A DNA stretch of 42,535 bases from NCBI GenBank assembly GCA_026391715.1, contig JAPLDO010000232.1:1-42535 (forward strand), in the 5' to 3' direction. Origin of the DNA: Bacteroidota bacterium (GTDB taxonomy: Bacteria; Bacteroidota; Bacteroidia; Bacteroidales; FEN-979). The position numbers and the translations under genes are program-made. Positions 8,601-17,115 of this stretch are shown one piece after another. Each line of letters starts with the position of its first letter. Position 1 is the first letter of the stretch. Below the pieces are notes generated by a model. The model ran no database searches. It saw nothing but the letters and a program-made list of their open reading frames with translations, and had not been told where the DNA came from.

Positions 8601-9647
8601 TAACCATTGGATTGGAACAGTGTCGCCGTCATATAGAAATGCAAGGGAAAATAAAATTGAGCTATCCTGCAGAGTGATTCCGCTGTCGGCAGAGAATCCA
8701 TTTACGATTAGGTTCCCGGGTATGGCGTTTTTAAAAGAAAAACCAGGGAACCTGGAAGTGTTTTCAATCTCCTTAAAGTGAAGCTTTGCCGAATCATATT
8801 CCAACGTTAAGGTGAACCCCCCGATCCCCAGAAATCCTTTTGTGATTACAGGAATTGTAATTTCAGAATAAGGACACGACCGGATTTCCCTGGCGATAGT
8901 CCTCGGAGCAAATGAATTGATAGGCGTGGTGAAAGAGACGTCATTTCCATAAGCGATTCCTTTACTGTTGATAGCGTAAGATCTGACATAGTATGTGCTA
9001 TCGCCATGAAGACCGGAAATAATGCTGATGAATTTGCCAATTCCGTTACCATCAATAGTTTTATTATCATTAATAGTTGGTAATGGTGAAGTACTCCAGC
9101 ATACTCCTCGTGAAACCACAGCCGAACCGCCATCATTTAAAATATTGCCGCCACTAATGGCGCCAATGCTGGTAATACTGTCAATTGGTGTGGCGTTTAG
9201 CAAAGGAAAGCATCCTCCCCATACCGGAGTTCCATTGCAGAAAATCAACTGCTCGGCGTGCAATCCAGGGGGCAAAATAACCCATGAGGCTCCATTCCAG
9301 TAAAGCATGTCGCCAGAAACGGCTCCTACTGGGGTTGACCATGGAATCCATGTCGTACCATTCCAGTAATAAAATCCCGGAATTACCTGGTTTGGGGAAG
9401 ATCCTGATGAATTAGTATTATAAACCAAAAGTCCGGTTGCAACAGGAGTATTCATTGGCTGCCGGCTATCTGACGAAACAAGAGCAACCCTCGGAATCAG
9501 AACCCCACTGTTACTCGACTTCACCTCAAGCATAGCTGATGAATCCGGTTTACTGTTATCCCTGTTAATCCCAACCTGGGAAAAAAGGTCAAAACGTACT
9601 AATAAAAGTAGAATCGCCAGAATTACTATCGTCGTTTTTTTCTTCAT
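5688..9647 (-). CDS. Large secreted multidomain protein: FN3, cohesin-like, eight Ig-like repeats, Fib_succ_major domain
   Basis: This 1319-residue protein has a signal peptide (1-24, cut after LFSQ). The next segment, with SSAMLEVKSSNSGVLIPR, is typical of long Bacteroidota surface proteins. A fibronectin III-like domain lies at about 155-245 and a cohesin-like beta-sandwich at about 250-375 (ITLQDSSILFSLAFLY). Eight Ig-like repeats of about 90 residues follow, each opening PVSVSI and ending NPATSN...MTVNP, with paired cysteines. The C-terminal 200 residues are the Fibrobacter succinogenes major paralogous domain (YHTVQIGAQCWLRENMN; CPSGWHIPT; YAVRCVKD). No T9SS CTD follows; the Fib_succ domain is the terminal module, as is usual. 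It is likely cell-surface anchored or released, as an adhesin or structural protein. The substrate is unknown. Confidence 0.85.
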   Translation of the reverse strand: MKKKTTIVILAILLLLVRFDLFSQVGINRDNSKPDSSAMLEVKSSNSGVLIPRVALVSSDSRQPMNTPVATGLLVYNTNSSGSSPNQVIPGFYYWNGTTWIPWSTPVGAVSGDMLYWNGASWVILPPGLHAEQLIFCNGTPVWGGCFPLLNATPIDSITSIGAISGGNILNDGGSAVVSRGVCWSTSPLPTINDNKTIDGNGIGKFISIISGLHGDSTYYVRSYAINSKGIAYGNDVSFTTPINSFAPRTIAREIRSCPYSEITIPVITKGFLGIGGFTLTLEYDSAKLHFKEIENTSRFPGFSFKNAIPGNLIVNGFSADSGITLQDSSILFSLAFLYDGDTVPIQWLPGKEACIYYGYPSFNPLIQEPMPSYYFNGIVKEIPPKPVSVSIAASADSVCAGVSITYTATAINGGVAPAFQWSVNRINISGATNSTYSYSPEHADIVKCKLTSSVNCPTGNPATSNIVNMTVNPILPVSVSIAASANPVCVGTQVTFTATPTNGGSTPVFQWKVNGINVNGATNNHYSYTTVNNDAITCSLTSNAICSTGNPSTSNTVNMIVNPILPVSVSVAVSANPVCAGIKALFTATPGNGGSSPTYQWQANGASITGATDAIFSYTPTHNDTIKCLMTSNVACPTGNPATSNAINMTVNPLLPVSVSVAPSANPVCNTTLVTYTAAPIHGGSMPLFQWNNKGINIIGATNATYSYSPINNDAVKCILISNAACPAGNPATSNIVNMNVIPLLPVSVSIVASATTVCAVTLVTFTATSTNGGSSPVFQWRVNGTNINGATNTTYSYMPVNNDAITCILTSNAVCPNVNPAISNIVTMTVNQLRPVSISIAASANPVCVNTPVTFFISTLNNGGSAPAYHWKVNGTNVNGATNASFSFSPANNQVVTCLVTSNAICPIGNPATSNALTMTVNPMLPVSISISASSNPICSGILATDSAKPINGGSHPVYQWILNNANVTGATNSTYSYTPANNDVIKCLLYSNVNCPTGNPATSNVITQVVNPLTPVSVSISASAYSVMPGDSVTYTVTPANGGTTPVYQWKVNNNIVGTNSNTYKYTPSNNDNITCKLTSSLTVCLSNNPATSNVVNMIAYSNGTACAGTPTVVYDGMTYHTVQIGAQCWLRENMNIGTRINGGTNQANNSIIEKYCYNNDPNNCNVYGGLYQWAEMVQYLNGVTNTTHWNPLPTGNVQGICPSGWHIPTNTEATTLITYLGGSNFAGGKIKEVGTTHWGPYNTGASNTSGYTALPGGSIYNGLFGDINAYSTIWTTTKGTLPNAARYFCAAFNFQNSGSGESYKIIGYAVRCVKD
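6345..8489 (-). repeat. Eight tandem Ig-like repeats (about 270 bp each)
   Basis: Eight consecutive units of about 90 codons begin at PVSVS and end at VNP. Units 2 to 5 are closest to each other. Unit 8, nearest the C-terminus, has diverged most: it lacks the first cysteine (VMPGDS in place of VCAG). The conserved core is F/YQW, GATN, YSY, NND, KC, NPATSN. The pattern indicates growth by tandem duplication within the gene. Confidence 0.9.
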
Positions 9648-9903
9648 GATAAGATTTTATATCCAATTTGTAATTTTATAATAATGCAAAACACAGCAGG
9701 TAAAACACTTATTATTTTCTTGAATATTTTGTAAATATATAAAAATAAATTTGATGTTACGGTATCACCATAGCAAACGATAATTGCAAATACTCTTCAT
9801 CAAAAATAAAACAGCAGCGTTTTTTACTATTACTCTCTTTTCGTGAATTTTTCCTTTAATTTGGTCTCGATTTTCTAAAAACAAACATCCAAATCTCCTT
9901 CAG
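9648..9903. other. Divergent intergenic region, no clear gene
   Basis: These 256 AT-rich bases separate two divergent starts. TTAATTTG at about 9859 is a one-mismatch match to TAnnTTTG for the APC transporter. No convincing promoter is visible for the minus-strand surface protein, and no RNA gene is recognisable. Confidence 0.4.
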
Positions 9904-11334
9904 ATGAAAGAAAAACATGAATTTCGGAAAAGTTTGAATTTATTTGATTCAACAGCCATCGTAATTGGTTCAATGATAGGATCTGGCATTTTTATAGTGA
10001 GCGCAGATATTGCCAGAATGGTTGGCTCGCCTGGCTGGCTGATGGTAGTATGGATTATAACCGGATTTATGACAATTTTTGCAGCGCTGAGTTACGGCGA
10101 ACTTGCCGGTATGTTCCCCAAAGCCGGCGGACAATATGTATATCTGAAAGAAGCCTATAATCCGCTAACTGGTTTTTTATATGGATGGACACTTTTTCTG
10201 GTCATCCAAACAGGTACAATTGCCGCAGTCGGTATGGCTTTTGCAAAATTTATGGGCGTACTTATACCTTCGGTATCTGAAAACATTATCTGGGTAAAAG
10301 CAGGATTTTTTAAATTTGGTCCCGTTCAACTGGTTGCTATCGGATCGTTAGCCATTCTCACATGGATAAATACCAGAGGAATCAAGGAAGGAAAAAAGAT
10401 TCAGAATTTCTTTACAACCGGAAAATTCCTGTTGCTTCTGCTTTTTATTATCATTGGCTTAGCTTTCGCAACCAACCTGTCATCAGTGCGATTGAACAGT
10501 GATATATTCTGGACTCCGGAGCGGGAAGGTCCGGGAGGCGTGGATATTCCCCTTTCAGGTTTTGCGCTGGTGGCTGCAATCGGAATGGCTATGGTTGGTA
10601 GTCTTTTCTCATCAGACGCCTGGAATAATATCACCTTTACAGCGGGAGAAGTAATTAATCCGAAAAAGAACATTCCCATGAGTCTTTTCCTTGGAACTTT
10701 TCTTGTGACTATCCTTTATCTTCTTGCCAATGTTGTTTATTTCACAGTTTTACCGTTGCGTGGAGAACCGGCAGGAACCGATATCATGTCGAAAGGTATG
10801 CAGTATGCCTTAAACGACCGTCTGGCAACGGCAGCAATTTCGGGGGTTTTTGGAAATTATGCTGTGATTATTATGGCAACCTTTATTGTCATTTCCACCT
10901 TCGGATGCAACAACGGACTCATACTTGCCGGCGCACGCGTTTATTATGCAATGGCTGCCGATGGTATATTCTTTAAAAAAGTGGGAACCCTGAACAGCAA
11001 AGGCGTCCCGGCAACCGGCTTAATTATTCAGGGAATCTGGGCAGGATTGTTATGCTTATCTGGCACTTACGGACAACTTCTCGATTATGTCGTATTTGCC
11101 GTTTTGATTTTCTATGTTCTGACCATCCTCGGAATTTTCTTTTTGCGGAAAAACCGTCCCGACATTGAACGCCCATATAAGGCATTTGGATATCCTTATA
11201 TTCCTTCCATATATATTGTATTGGCGCTTTGCATTATGCTCATTCTGCTTATTTTTAAACCGGAATATACCTGGCCTGGTTTATTTATCGTTATTCTTGG
11301 TATCCCGGTATTTTATTTGTGGAAAAAAAGGTAA
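9904..11334 (+). CDS. APC family amino acid permease
   Basis: This 476-residue inner-membrane transporter of the amino acid-polyamine-organocation superfamily resembles the LAT/APA branch. The first helix carries the family motif IVIGSMIGSGIF (about residues 20-31), which forms part of the substrate site. About 12 hydrophobic helices follow, with the conserved AALSYGELAGMFPKAGGQYVYL loop region near 60-80. The RKNRPDIERPYKAFGYP segment before the last helices is also typical. Transport of an amino acid coupled to protons or by exchange is expected from the family; the substrate cannot be read from sequence. The DUF3108 gene follows 28 bases downstream on the same strand and may share the transcript. 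Confidence 0.9.
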   Translation: MKEKHEFRKSLNLFDSTAIVIGSMIGSGIFIVSADIARMVGSPGWLMVVWIITGFMTIFAALSYGELAGMFPKAGGQYVYLKEAYNPLTGFLYGWTLFLVIQTGTIAAVGMAFAKFMGVLIPSVSENIIWVKAGFFKFGPVQLVAIGSLAILTWINTRGIKEGKKIQNFFTTGKFLLLLLFIIIGLAFATNLSSVRLNSDIFWTPEREGPGGVDIPLSGFALVAAIGMAMVGSLFSSDAWNNITFTAGEVINPKKNIPMSLFLGTFLVTILYLLANVVYFTVLPLRGEPAGTDIMSKGMQYALNDRLATAAISGVFGNYAVIIMATFIVISTFGCNNGLILAGARVYYAMAADGIFFKKVGTLNSKGVPATGLIIQGIWAGLLCLSGTYGQLLDYVVFAVLIFYVLTILGIFFLRKNRPDIERPYKAFGYPYIPSIYIVLALCIMLILLIFKPEYTWPGLFIVILGIPVFYLWKKR

Positions 11335-11362
11335 GAGAATTTCGGATTTGGAATTTATACTG

Positions 11363-12175
11363 ATGAGGATGATGAAAAGTAACCTTTTTTTATTTTTGAT
11401 ATTTCAATCGCTTTGTGGGTATTCGCAATGCTTTACCTCAAACAATGTATTTGGTAACGGCGAAGAACTACGTTATACCGTTTCATATAACTGGGGTCCT
11501 GTTTGGGTGGACGCCGGCATTGTGACTTTTTCTGTAACTCAGGAGTCTTTTTTGGGAAAACCGACATGGCGCCTGAAAGGGACTGGCAAATCCTTCGCCT
11601 CGTATGACTTACTTTTTAAAGTCCGCGACTATTTTGATTCATGGACTGATCAGGCGACATTTAAGCCTATATCATTCCGGCGATATGTTTACGAAGGTGG
11701 TTATACGTTGCTTAATACGCTGAATTTTGATTACGATTCAAAGAAAGTGTTGTCAAATACGAAATCCAATGATAATCCGCAGCGAATTGACACACTACCG
11801 GTGAAACCATGCGCGTTTGACATGTTGTCGGCAATATACTTCACCCGCACACTTGACTTTTCAAATGCCCAACCAGGGTTAAAACAACAGGTTCTGATAC
11901 TTATTGATGATGCCTACTACGATATCAACATCAGGGTTTTGGGAAAAGAGACAGTTGAATCGCTGGATGGAAAACGTTATCGTTGTATTAAATTTGCTGC
12001 AAAAATGGTACAGGGAACTATTTTCAAGGGAGATGAAGATGTGTTAGTTTGGGTAACTGATGACGCTAACAAAATCCCTATCTATATCGAAGCAAAAATC
12101 ATTGTCGGAACCATAAAAGCTTACCTGAAAAATGCTGCCGGGATAAAAAACCCGATGACATCCTTAGTGCGTTAG
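11363..12175 (+). CDS. DUF3108 domain-containing exported protein
   Basis: This protein of about 270 residues has a signal peptide (hydrophobic LFLFLIFQSLCG, cut near YSQ) followed by a DUF3108 beta-rich domain. Typical segments are GEELRYTVSYNWGPVWVDAGI, ESLDGKRYRCIKF and VLVWVTDDANKIPIYIEAKI. DUF3108 proteins are periplasmic or outer-membrane associated and of unknown function. The frame is open further upstream into the permease gene, but the signal peptide decides the start. ATGs at 11363, 11369 and 11372 all fit, and GAGGA just before 11372 might favour that one. The expected preceding gene is intact and 28 bases away. Confidence 0.8.
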   Translation: MRMMKSNLFLFLIFQSLCGYSQCFTSNNVFGNGEELRYTVSYNWGPVWVDAGIVTFSVTQESFLGKPTWRLKGTGKSFASYDLLFKVRDYFDSWTDQATFKPISFRRYVYEGGYTLLNTLNFDYDSKKVLSNTKSNDNPQRIDTLPVKPCAFDMLSAIYFTRTLDFSNAQPGLKQQVLILIDDAYYDINIRVLGKETVESLDGKRYRCIKFAAKMVQGTIFKGDEDVLVWVTDDANKIPIYIEAKIIVGTIKAYLKNAAGIKNPMTSLVR

Positions 12176-12247
12176 CCCCTTTTTGAGTTTACCATGAATA
12201 CTATCTGTTTTACCACCTCACTCGCTGGACTATCTCGCGCCAAAAAT

Positions 12248-12269
12248 CTGTTAAAGTTCTGTTAAAGTT
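12248..12269 (+). repeat. Tandem 11-bp direct repeat at the gldA promoter
   Basis: CTGTTAAAGTT occurs twice with no gap (12248-12258 and 12259-12269) and abuts the -33 box at 12270. A period of one helical turn puts both copies on the same DNA face, as expected for an activator site or an upstream promoter element. Confidence 0.6.
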
Positions 12270-12300
12270 TTTGATGCAAAAGGAAAACGAAATATTTTTG
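12270..12300 (+). promoter_or_regulatory. Bacteroidota-type promoter of gldA
   Basis: TTTG (12270-12273) and TATTTTTG (12293-12300) are separated by 19 bp, matching the Bacteroidota consensus at both boxes and in spacing. The gldA ATG lies 25 bases downstream. Confidence 0.8.
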
Positions 12301-12325
12301 CACTCCAATTAAAACTTAACTACTT

Positions 12326-13258
12326 ATGGAAGTGAGTGTTGAAAATATCACGAAAACCTACGGGTTTCAAAAAGCCGTTGACAACATTTCATTCAAGGTG
12401 AACACCGGTGAGATTGTCGGATTTCTCGGACCCAACGGAGCGGGAAAAACCACCACTATGAAGATCATCACCTGCTTTATGTTGCCAGACGCCGGGATTG
12501 TTAAAGTAGGCGGTCTTTCTGTTCTGGATCATCCAACCGAAGTTAAAAAACATATCGGTTATGTTCCAGAATCAAATCCGCTTTATAAAGAGATGGCAAT
12601 TCTCGATTACCTTGCTTTTGCAGCCGAAATTCAGGGAGTTCCCAAGTCAATGATAAGGGAGCGAATTCTCGAGATGGTTCAGGTTTGCGGATTAAAAAAT
12701 GAGCGGCACAAAAAGATCAGTGAATTGTCGAAAGGATACCAGCAGCGTGTCGGGCTTGCCCAGGCGCTAATCCATAACCCGGAAGTTCTTATTCTCGACG
12801 AGCCTACTTCGGGACTTGATCCCAACCAGATTGTCGAGATCAGGGAGCTGATAAAACGGATTGGCAGGGAGAAAACTGTAATCCTTTGTTCGCATATCCT
12901 TGCAGAAGTAGAGGCAACCTGCGACAGAATCGTGATTATCAGCAGCGGCAAACTGGTTGCCGACGGAACTGCAACAACTCTTAGGAAACAGGCGCAAAAT
13001 AAAGAGATTGTGAAAGTTGTTATTGAGGATGGCGAGCGGAATGAAATTTTCAAAGCCCTTCAATTGATTGACACAATCGAACTTGTCGATCTTCTCCCGG
13101 AATACACACAGGCATTTGAAATTCAGAGTAAAGCCGACGCAAACTCCCGTAAGGCTATTTTCCGGCTTTGTGTTGATAAAGGATGGAGCCTGACCGAAAT
13201 GACCCCGGTTGAACGTAAACTCGAAGAGGTTTTCCGCGATCTGACTATCAATAATTAA
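12326..13258 (+). CDS. gldA: Gliding motility-associated ABC transporter ATP-binding protein GldA
   Basis: This 310-residue ABC ATPase has Walker A GPNGAGKTT (35-43), ABC signature LSKGYQQR (134-141, with the K in place of the first G that is typical of GldA), Walker B VLILDEP (154-160) and H-loop His190. Length and the C-terminal extension (MTPVERKLEEVFRDLT) fit GldA. With GldF and GldG it forms an ABC complex of the inner membrane. In Flavobacterium johnsoniae the complex is linked to gliding, but many non-gliding Bacteroidota keep it, and its cargo is uncertain. The gene order gldA-gldF-gldG here supports the call. Confidence 0.9.
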   Translation: MEVSVENITKTYGFQKAVDNISFKVNTGEIVGFLGPNGAGKTTTMKIITCFMLPDAGIVKVGGLSVLDHPTEVKKHIGYVPESNPLYKEMAILDYLAFAAEIQGVPKSMIRERILEMVQVCGLKNERHKKISELSKGYQQRVGLAQALIHNPEVLILDEPTSGLDPNQIVEIRELIKRIGREKTVILCSHILAEVEATCDRIVIISSGKLVADGTATTLRKQAQNKEIVKVVIEDGERNEIFKALQLIDTIELVDLLPEYTQAFEIQSKADANSRKAIFRLCVDKGWSLTEMTPVERKLEEVFRDLTINN

Positions 13259-13313
13259 CCGATTTGGAATTTGGAATTGCGTCATTTATAATCAACTTCG
13301 TAACAAAATAATT

Positions 13314-14039
13314 ATGAAACAAATCTGGATAATCACAAAAAGAGAGCTAAGGTCATTCTTCGATTCGTTGATGGCATATATAATGATTGTTCTTTTTCTT
13401 GGATTCAGCGGTTTTTTTACCTGGCTTTTCGGCGGCGATGTATTTATGGTGAACCAGGCAAGCCTCCAGTCATTTTTCGGTATTGCCTTCTGGTCGCTAT
13501 TCTTTTTCATCCCTGCCATCACTATGGGAATGATTGCCGATGAACGGAAATCGGGAACAATAGAACTGCTGGTCACCAAACCCGTTACCGACCGGCAGAT
13601 CATCGCCGGAAAATTCATGGCGGCTTTTCTGCTAATCTGCATTGCCCTGGCGCTCACACTTCCCTATTATATCACGGTTGCCAATATCGGAAAGATTGAT
13701 CACGGCGCTGTTTTAATGGGATACCTTGGGTTGCTTTTTATGAGCGCGGCATACATCAGCATTGGTCTTTTTGCCAGCAGCATAACCGGCAACCAAATCG
13801 TGGCATTTCTGATAGCCTTGTTTATAGGAATATTTTTCCACCTTATCTTCTCTCTCCTTGCCAGCGGAACCACCGGATGGCTATCGTCAATCCTTAGCTA
13901 TTTGAGCCTTTCAACTCACTATGAGAGTATGGCAAGAGGCGTGATTGACACCAAAGACCTTATCTATTTCTGTTCTATCATCTTTTTTGCCATGGTAGGC
14001 ACAGAACTGGCTTTATCGAAAAGAAACTTAACCAATTAA
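13314..14039 (+). CDS. gldF: Gliding motility-associated ABC transporter permease GldF
   Basis: This 241-residue integral membrane protein has six predicted helices and the ABC-2 permease motif MIADERKSGTIELLVTKPVTD (starting near residue 75). It pairs with GldA. It starts 55 bases after gldA and ends 32 bases before the gldG ATG, consistent with one operon. The length and the VTKPVTDRQIIAGKF stretch match GldF proteins. Confidence 0.9.
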   Translation: MKQIWIITKRELRSFFDSLMAYIMIVLFLGFSGFFTWLFGGDVFMVNQASLQSFFGIAFWSLFFFIPAITMGMIADERKSGTIELLVTKPVTDRQIIAGKFMAAFLLICIALALTLPYYITVANIGKIDHGAVLMGYLGLLFMSAAYISIGLFASSITGNQIVAFLIALFIGIFFHLIFSLLASGTTGWLSSILSYLSLSTHYESMARGVIDTKDLIYFCSIIFFAMVGTELALSKRNLTN

Positions 14040-14071
14040 ACCTGTCGTTGAATCTCAAACTACAATTTCAG

Positions 14072-15589
14072 ATGAAAAAGAAAACGATACTCAACAACGT
14101 TTTATTGATTGCAGGCGTACTCATTCTTGTCAACCTTTTAGCCGACCGTTTTTTTCTAAGGCTTGATTTTACGGCTGATAAGCGATTTACTCTTAGCGAA
14201 GCCACCCGGAACATTCTTGGTTCCCTGAAACAAAATATAACTGTTACGGCATATTTCAGCGAGGAATTGCCTCCCGAATTTGCTCAATTGAGGCGTGATT
14301 TTAAAGAAGAGCTGATTGAGTATTCAAATCGTTCAAACGGCAAAGTGATGTTCGATTTCATCAATCCTAACAAGGATGAACAAACCGAGCAGCAGGCAGT
14401 TCAGGCGGGAGTGAATCCTATCCTTATCAATGTCCGTGAAAAAGATCAGGTAAAACAACAAAAAGCTTATCTCGGCGCAGTTTTGAAATGCGGCGATAAA
14501 AAGGAGGTAATTCCATTTATACAACCAGGCGCGGCAATGGAATACAGTTTGTCAACCAGCATTAAAAAAATGACGGTTGATTATAAACCAAAAATCGGAT
14601 TTATTGAAGGACATGGCGAAACCTCAGTAAATTCAATGATGCAGGTGATGCAATCGCTTTCAATATTGTATGATGTGGAGCCTGTAAATCTGAATTCTGC
14701 AACCAGCGATTTGAGCAATTATAAAACTCTGATTATCGTAAATCCGCGCGATACCTTCCCTCCTTCCGATCTTCAGAAGCTCGACAATTTTCTTGCCACA
14801 GGGAAAAACATCTTCATCGCAATGAACCGCGTTGAAGGAAACTTTCAGAATTTAAGCGGCACAGTTGTGAAAACCGGTTTGGAAAGCTGGCTCGACAGCA
14901 AAGGCATCAGGGTAAACCCCAATTTTGTAATTGACCAAAACTGCGGAAGCGTTACAGTTAATCAGCAGCAGGGTTACATGAGTTTCCAATCGAACCTGAA
15001 ATTTCCGTTTTTGCCGCTGATTACGAAATTTGCTGAAAATCCATCCACAAAAGGCTTAACTTCAGTTATACTTCAATTTGCGAGTTCTATTGATTATCAG
15101 CCGCGTATTGGCGGTTTAACATTCACTCCGCTCGCAATGACTTCCGAAAAATCGGGCGTCGAAAATGCGCCGCTTACCTTTAATGTAAACCGAAACTGGC
15201 AAATCAGCGATTTCCGTTCGCCGAATCTGAATGTGGCAGTTTTGTTGAATGGAAAAATCTGCGGTAGTTTGAACTCGAAGCTAATCCTAATTTCTGACGG
15301 CGACTTTGCCGTGAATGGTGAAAGTCAGCAAGCGCGCCAACTGCCGCAGGACAATCTGAATCTTTTTGTCAATTCAGTTGATTGGCTTTCGGATGACACC
15401 GGTTTGATTGATTTGCGGACGAAGGAGGTTAAATCGCGACCGATTGATCAGATGGAAGACGGTAAAAAAGCTTTCCTGAAGTACCTGAATTTCCTGCTAC
15501 CGATTCTTCTTATCCTCGGTTATGGCTTTTTCAGATGGCAGCGTCGACGCAATCAGCGCATGAACCGGATGAATGAGAATTACATTTAA
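14072..15589 (+). CDS. gldG: Gliding-associated ABC transporter auxiliary protein GldG
   Basis: This 505-residue protein has one N-terminal membrane helix (about 8-25), a large extracytoplasmic ABC_transp_aux-type domain (IGFIEGHGE near 170; LIIVNPRDTFP near 220), and a C-terminal helix (NFLLPILLILGYGFF) before a basic tail. In this family GldG is the third part of the GldA/F/G complex. The frame extends upstream to a TTG at 14048, but the ATG at 14072 directly precedes the lysine-rich start of the membrane segment and is preferred. It is last in the operon. Confidence 0.9.
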   Translation: MKKKTILNNVLLIAGVLILVNLLADRFFLRLDFTADKRFTLSEATRNILGSLKQNITVTAYFSEELPPEFAQLRRDFKEELIEYSNRSNGKVMFDFINPNKDEQTEQQAVQAGVNPILINVREKDQVKQQKAYLGAVLKCGDKKEVIPFIQPGAAMEYSLSTSIKKMTVDYKPKIGFIEGHGETSVNSMMQVMQSLSILYDVEPVNLNSATSDLSNYKTLIIVNPRDTFPPSDLQKLDNFLATGKNIFIAMNRVEGNFQNLSGTVVKTGLESWLDSKGIRVNPNFVIDQNCGSVTVNQQQGYMSFQSNLKFPFLPLITKFAENPSTKGLTSVILQFASSIDYQPRIGGLTFTPLAMTSEKSGVENAPLTFNVNRNWQISDFRSPNLNVAVLLNGKICGSLNSKLILISDGDFAVNGESQQARQLPQDNLNLFVNSVDWLSDDTGLIDLRTKEVKSRPIDQMEDGKKAFLKYLNFLLPILLILGYGFFRWQRRRNQRMNRMNENYI

Positions 15590-15704
15590 GGGCAGTATCT
15601 ACCGCTTTCCCGTCATCCCAAACAAAATTCAAAAATAATCAAGCCAGGCAACGAAAAGAAGTAACTTAGCGTCCCAATGCCATTTACGTCAAACCTCAAA
15701 ATCT

Positions 15705-16967
15705 ATGAAAAAATTACTTCTACTCTTTGCGATGATCCTTGGTTTTTCTACAATGTTGATTGCCCAGGTTACGGTTCACGTGAGCGCGGAGGTTGGCAAT
15801 GCACCTGTAAATTGCGAGAGTTATTTTACTTACAGCAAGAATTTCCTGACTGTAAGCTTTGAAAGTCATACGAACAGTACCGACTCAACCTCCTATTCCT
15901 GGAACTTCGGGGATATTCATTCCTGGTCTGCCAATTTTTCAACCGAGCGTAATCCGCACCATGTTTTCTCTTATGACGACTCTTTTAATGTCACCCTCAC
16001 CACGACAACTTCAGGAGGTTGTACCTGGGAAAGCGCCCAGACGGTGATTGTAAGCTATACATGCGATGTTAACGGCGCTGTTGTTATGGGGAACACCTTC
16101 GTAGATCATGGCATGATCGAATTGATCCGAGTGGATTCCGGAAATATGATGACCGTAGTGAATTCGCATGAGTTCGGGGATTCACTGGGAATGTACTGGT
16201 TTGGAGTGGTTTCGCCCGGCCAATATTATTTGCTTGCACAGCTTTTACCAACTTCGTCGCGTTACGGTGATTTCGTTCCAACTTACTTCGAAGAGGCGAT
16301 CATTTGGACCAGCGCCCACCTGATTGAACTCGGGCAGCCAAATAATCCTTATAATTTCCACCTGATCGAGGCCGGGTCCCTATCACCGGGAAATGGCATG
16401 ATCAGCGGTACCGTTACCCAGGGAACAAAGGTGAACGTTGGAGGAACCCCGGCACAGAATGTGGAAGTATTGCTGCTCGATCCATCAAATAAGCCATTAG
16501 AGGCGACGTACACCGATGCGAGCGGTCATTTCGTATTCAACAGTATTGCCATGGGAAAATATATAGTATATCCTGAAGTGGCAGGTCTTACGACTTCCCC
16601 TGCCAATGTCACACTCGATGATACTCATACGACGGCTTCCACGCCATTCAGCATGAACGACATGCAAATTGCTTACGGGATCAATGATCAACTGCCCCGG
16701 TACATCAGCGGGATCGGCGATATCTACCCTAATCCGCCAACGAAAGGCATGGCCAACCTGAATGTATCGGTAACCCGCCAACTGGATCTGACCATTTCCC
16801 TGCATGATCGGACAGGACAGGTGATCCGTGAGTTCCAAACGGCAATGCATCAAGGTGAAAATGTTATCCGTATCAACACCGCAGGACTGGCAAAAGGACC
16901 TTATTACCTTAAGATAAGCATTCCGGATGGTGGTTCGGTTATCAGGAAACTCTTTATCGTACAATAA
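15705..16967 (+). CDS. Secreted PKD / carboxypeptidase-regulatory-like protein with T9SS sorting domain
   Basis: This 420-residue protein has a signal peptide (1-20, cut after MLIAQ) and a PKD-type beta domain (SYSWNFGDIHS; NPHHVFSYDDSFNVTL; about 40-125). A middle region of about 130-230 has no clear assignment. A carboxypeptidase-regulatory-like (SdrD B-like) domain follows (about 235-320; PAQNVEVLLLDPSN...TDASGHFVFNSIAMGKY). The last 80 residues, from DIYPNPPTKG to VIRKLFIVQ, have the shape of a type A T9SS sorting domain. It is likely secreted and surface-attached through T9SS. No enzymatic motif is visible. Confidence 0.85.
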   Translation: MKKLLLLFAMILGFSTMLIAQVTVHVSAEVGNAPVNCESYFTYSKNFLTVSFESHTNSTDSTSYSWNFGDIHSWSANFSTERNPHHVFSYDDSFNVTLTTTTSGGCTWESAQTVIVSYTCDVNGAVVMGNTFVDHGMIELIRVDSGNMMTVVNSHEFGDSLGMYWFGVVSPGQYYLLAQLLPTSSRYGDFVPTYFEEAIIWTSAHLIELGQPNNPYNFHLIEAGSLSPGNGMISGTVTQGTKVNVGGTPAQNVEVLLLDPSNKPLEATYTDASGHFVFNSIAMGKYIVYPEVAGLTTSPANVTLDDTHTTASTPFSMNDMQIAYGINDQLPRYISGIGDIYPNPPTKGMANLNVSVTRQLDLTISLHDRTGQVIREFQTAMHQGENVIRINTAGLAKGPYYLKISIPDGGSVIRKLFIVQ

Positions 16968-17085
16968 TAAATTTTGTCAATTAACGATGCCGCTGATACC
17001 GGTATCCCGGTAAGCCAGATAATAGCTATCGGCAAAACACATATTTTCGTGCAATAAAATGTAACACACCACACAAATTCGTGCA

Positions 17086-17111
17086 TTATTTTGTATATTC
17101 GCACAAAATAA
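17086..17111. promoter_or_regulatory. Inverted repeat upstream of the AAA/DUF4143 gene
   Basis: TTATTTTGT (17086-17094) and ACAAAATAA (17103-17111) form a perfect 9-bp inverted repeat with an 8-bp spacer, ending 4 bases before the ATG. It overlaps TATATTCG (17094-17101), a one-mismatch -7 box. It may be an operator, or a hairpin that hides the start. A related GTGCAATAAAATG lies at 17050. Confidence 0.45.
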
Positions 17112-17115
17112 GAAC

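Noticed and set aside
16968-17085. Possible small RNA or extra gene before the ATPase
   Set aside because: No conserved fold, terminator or start context; only the palindrome near the ATG stands out.
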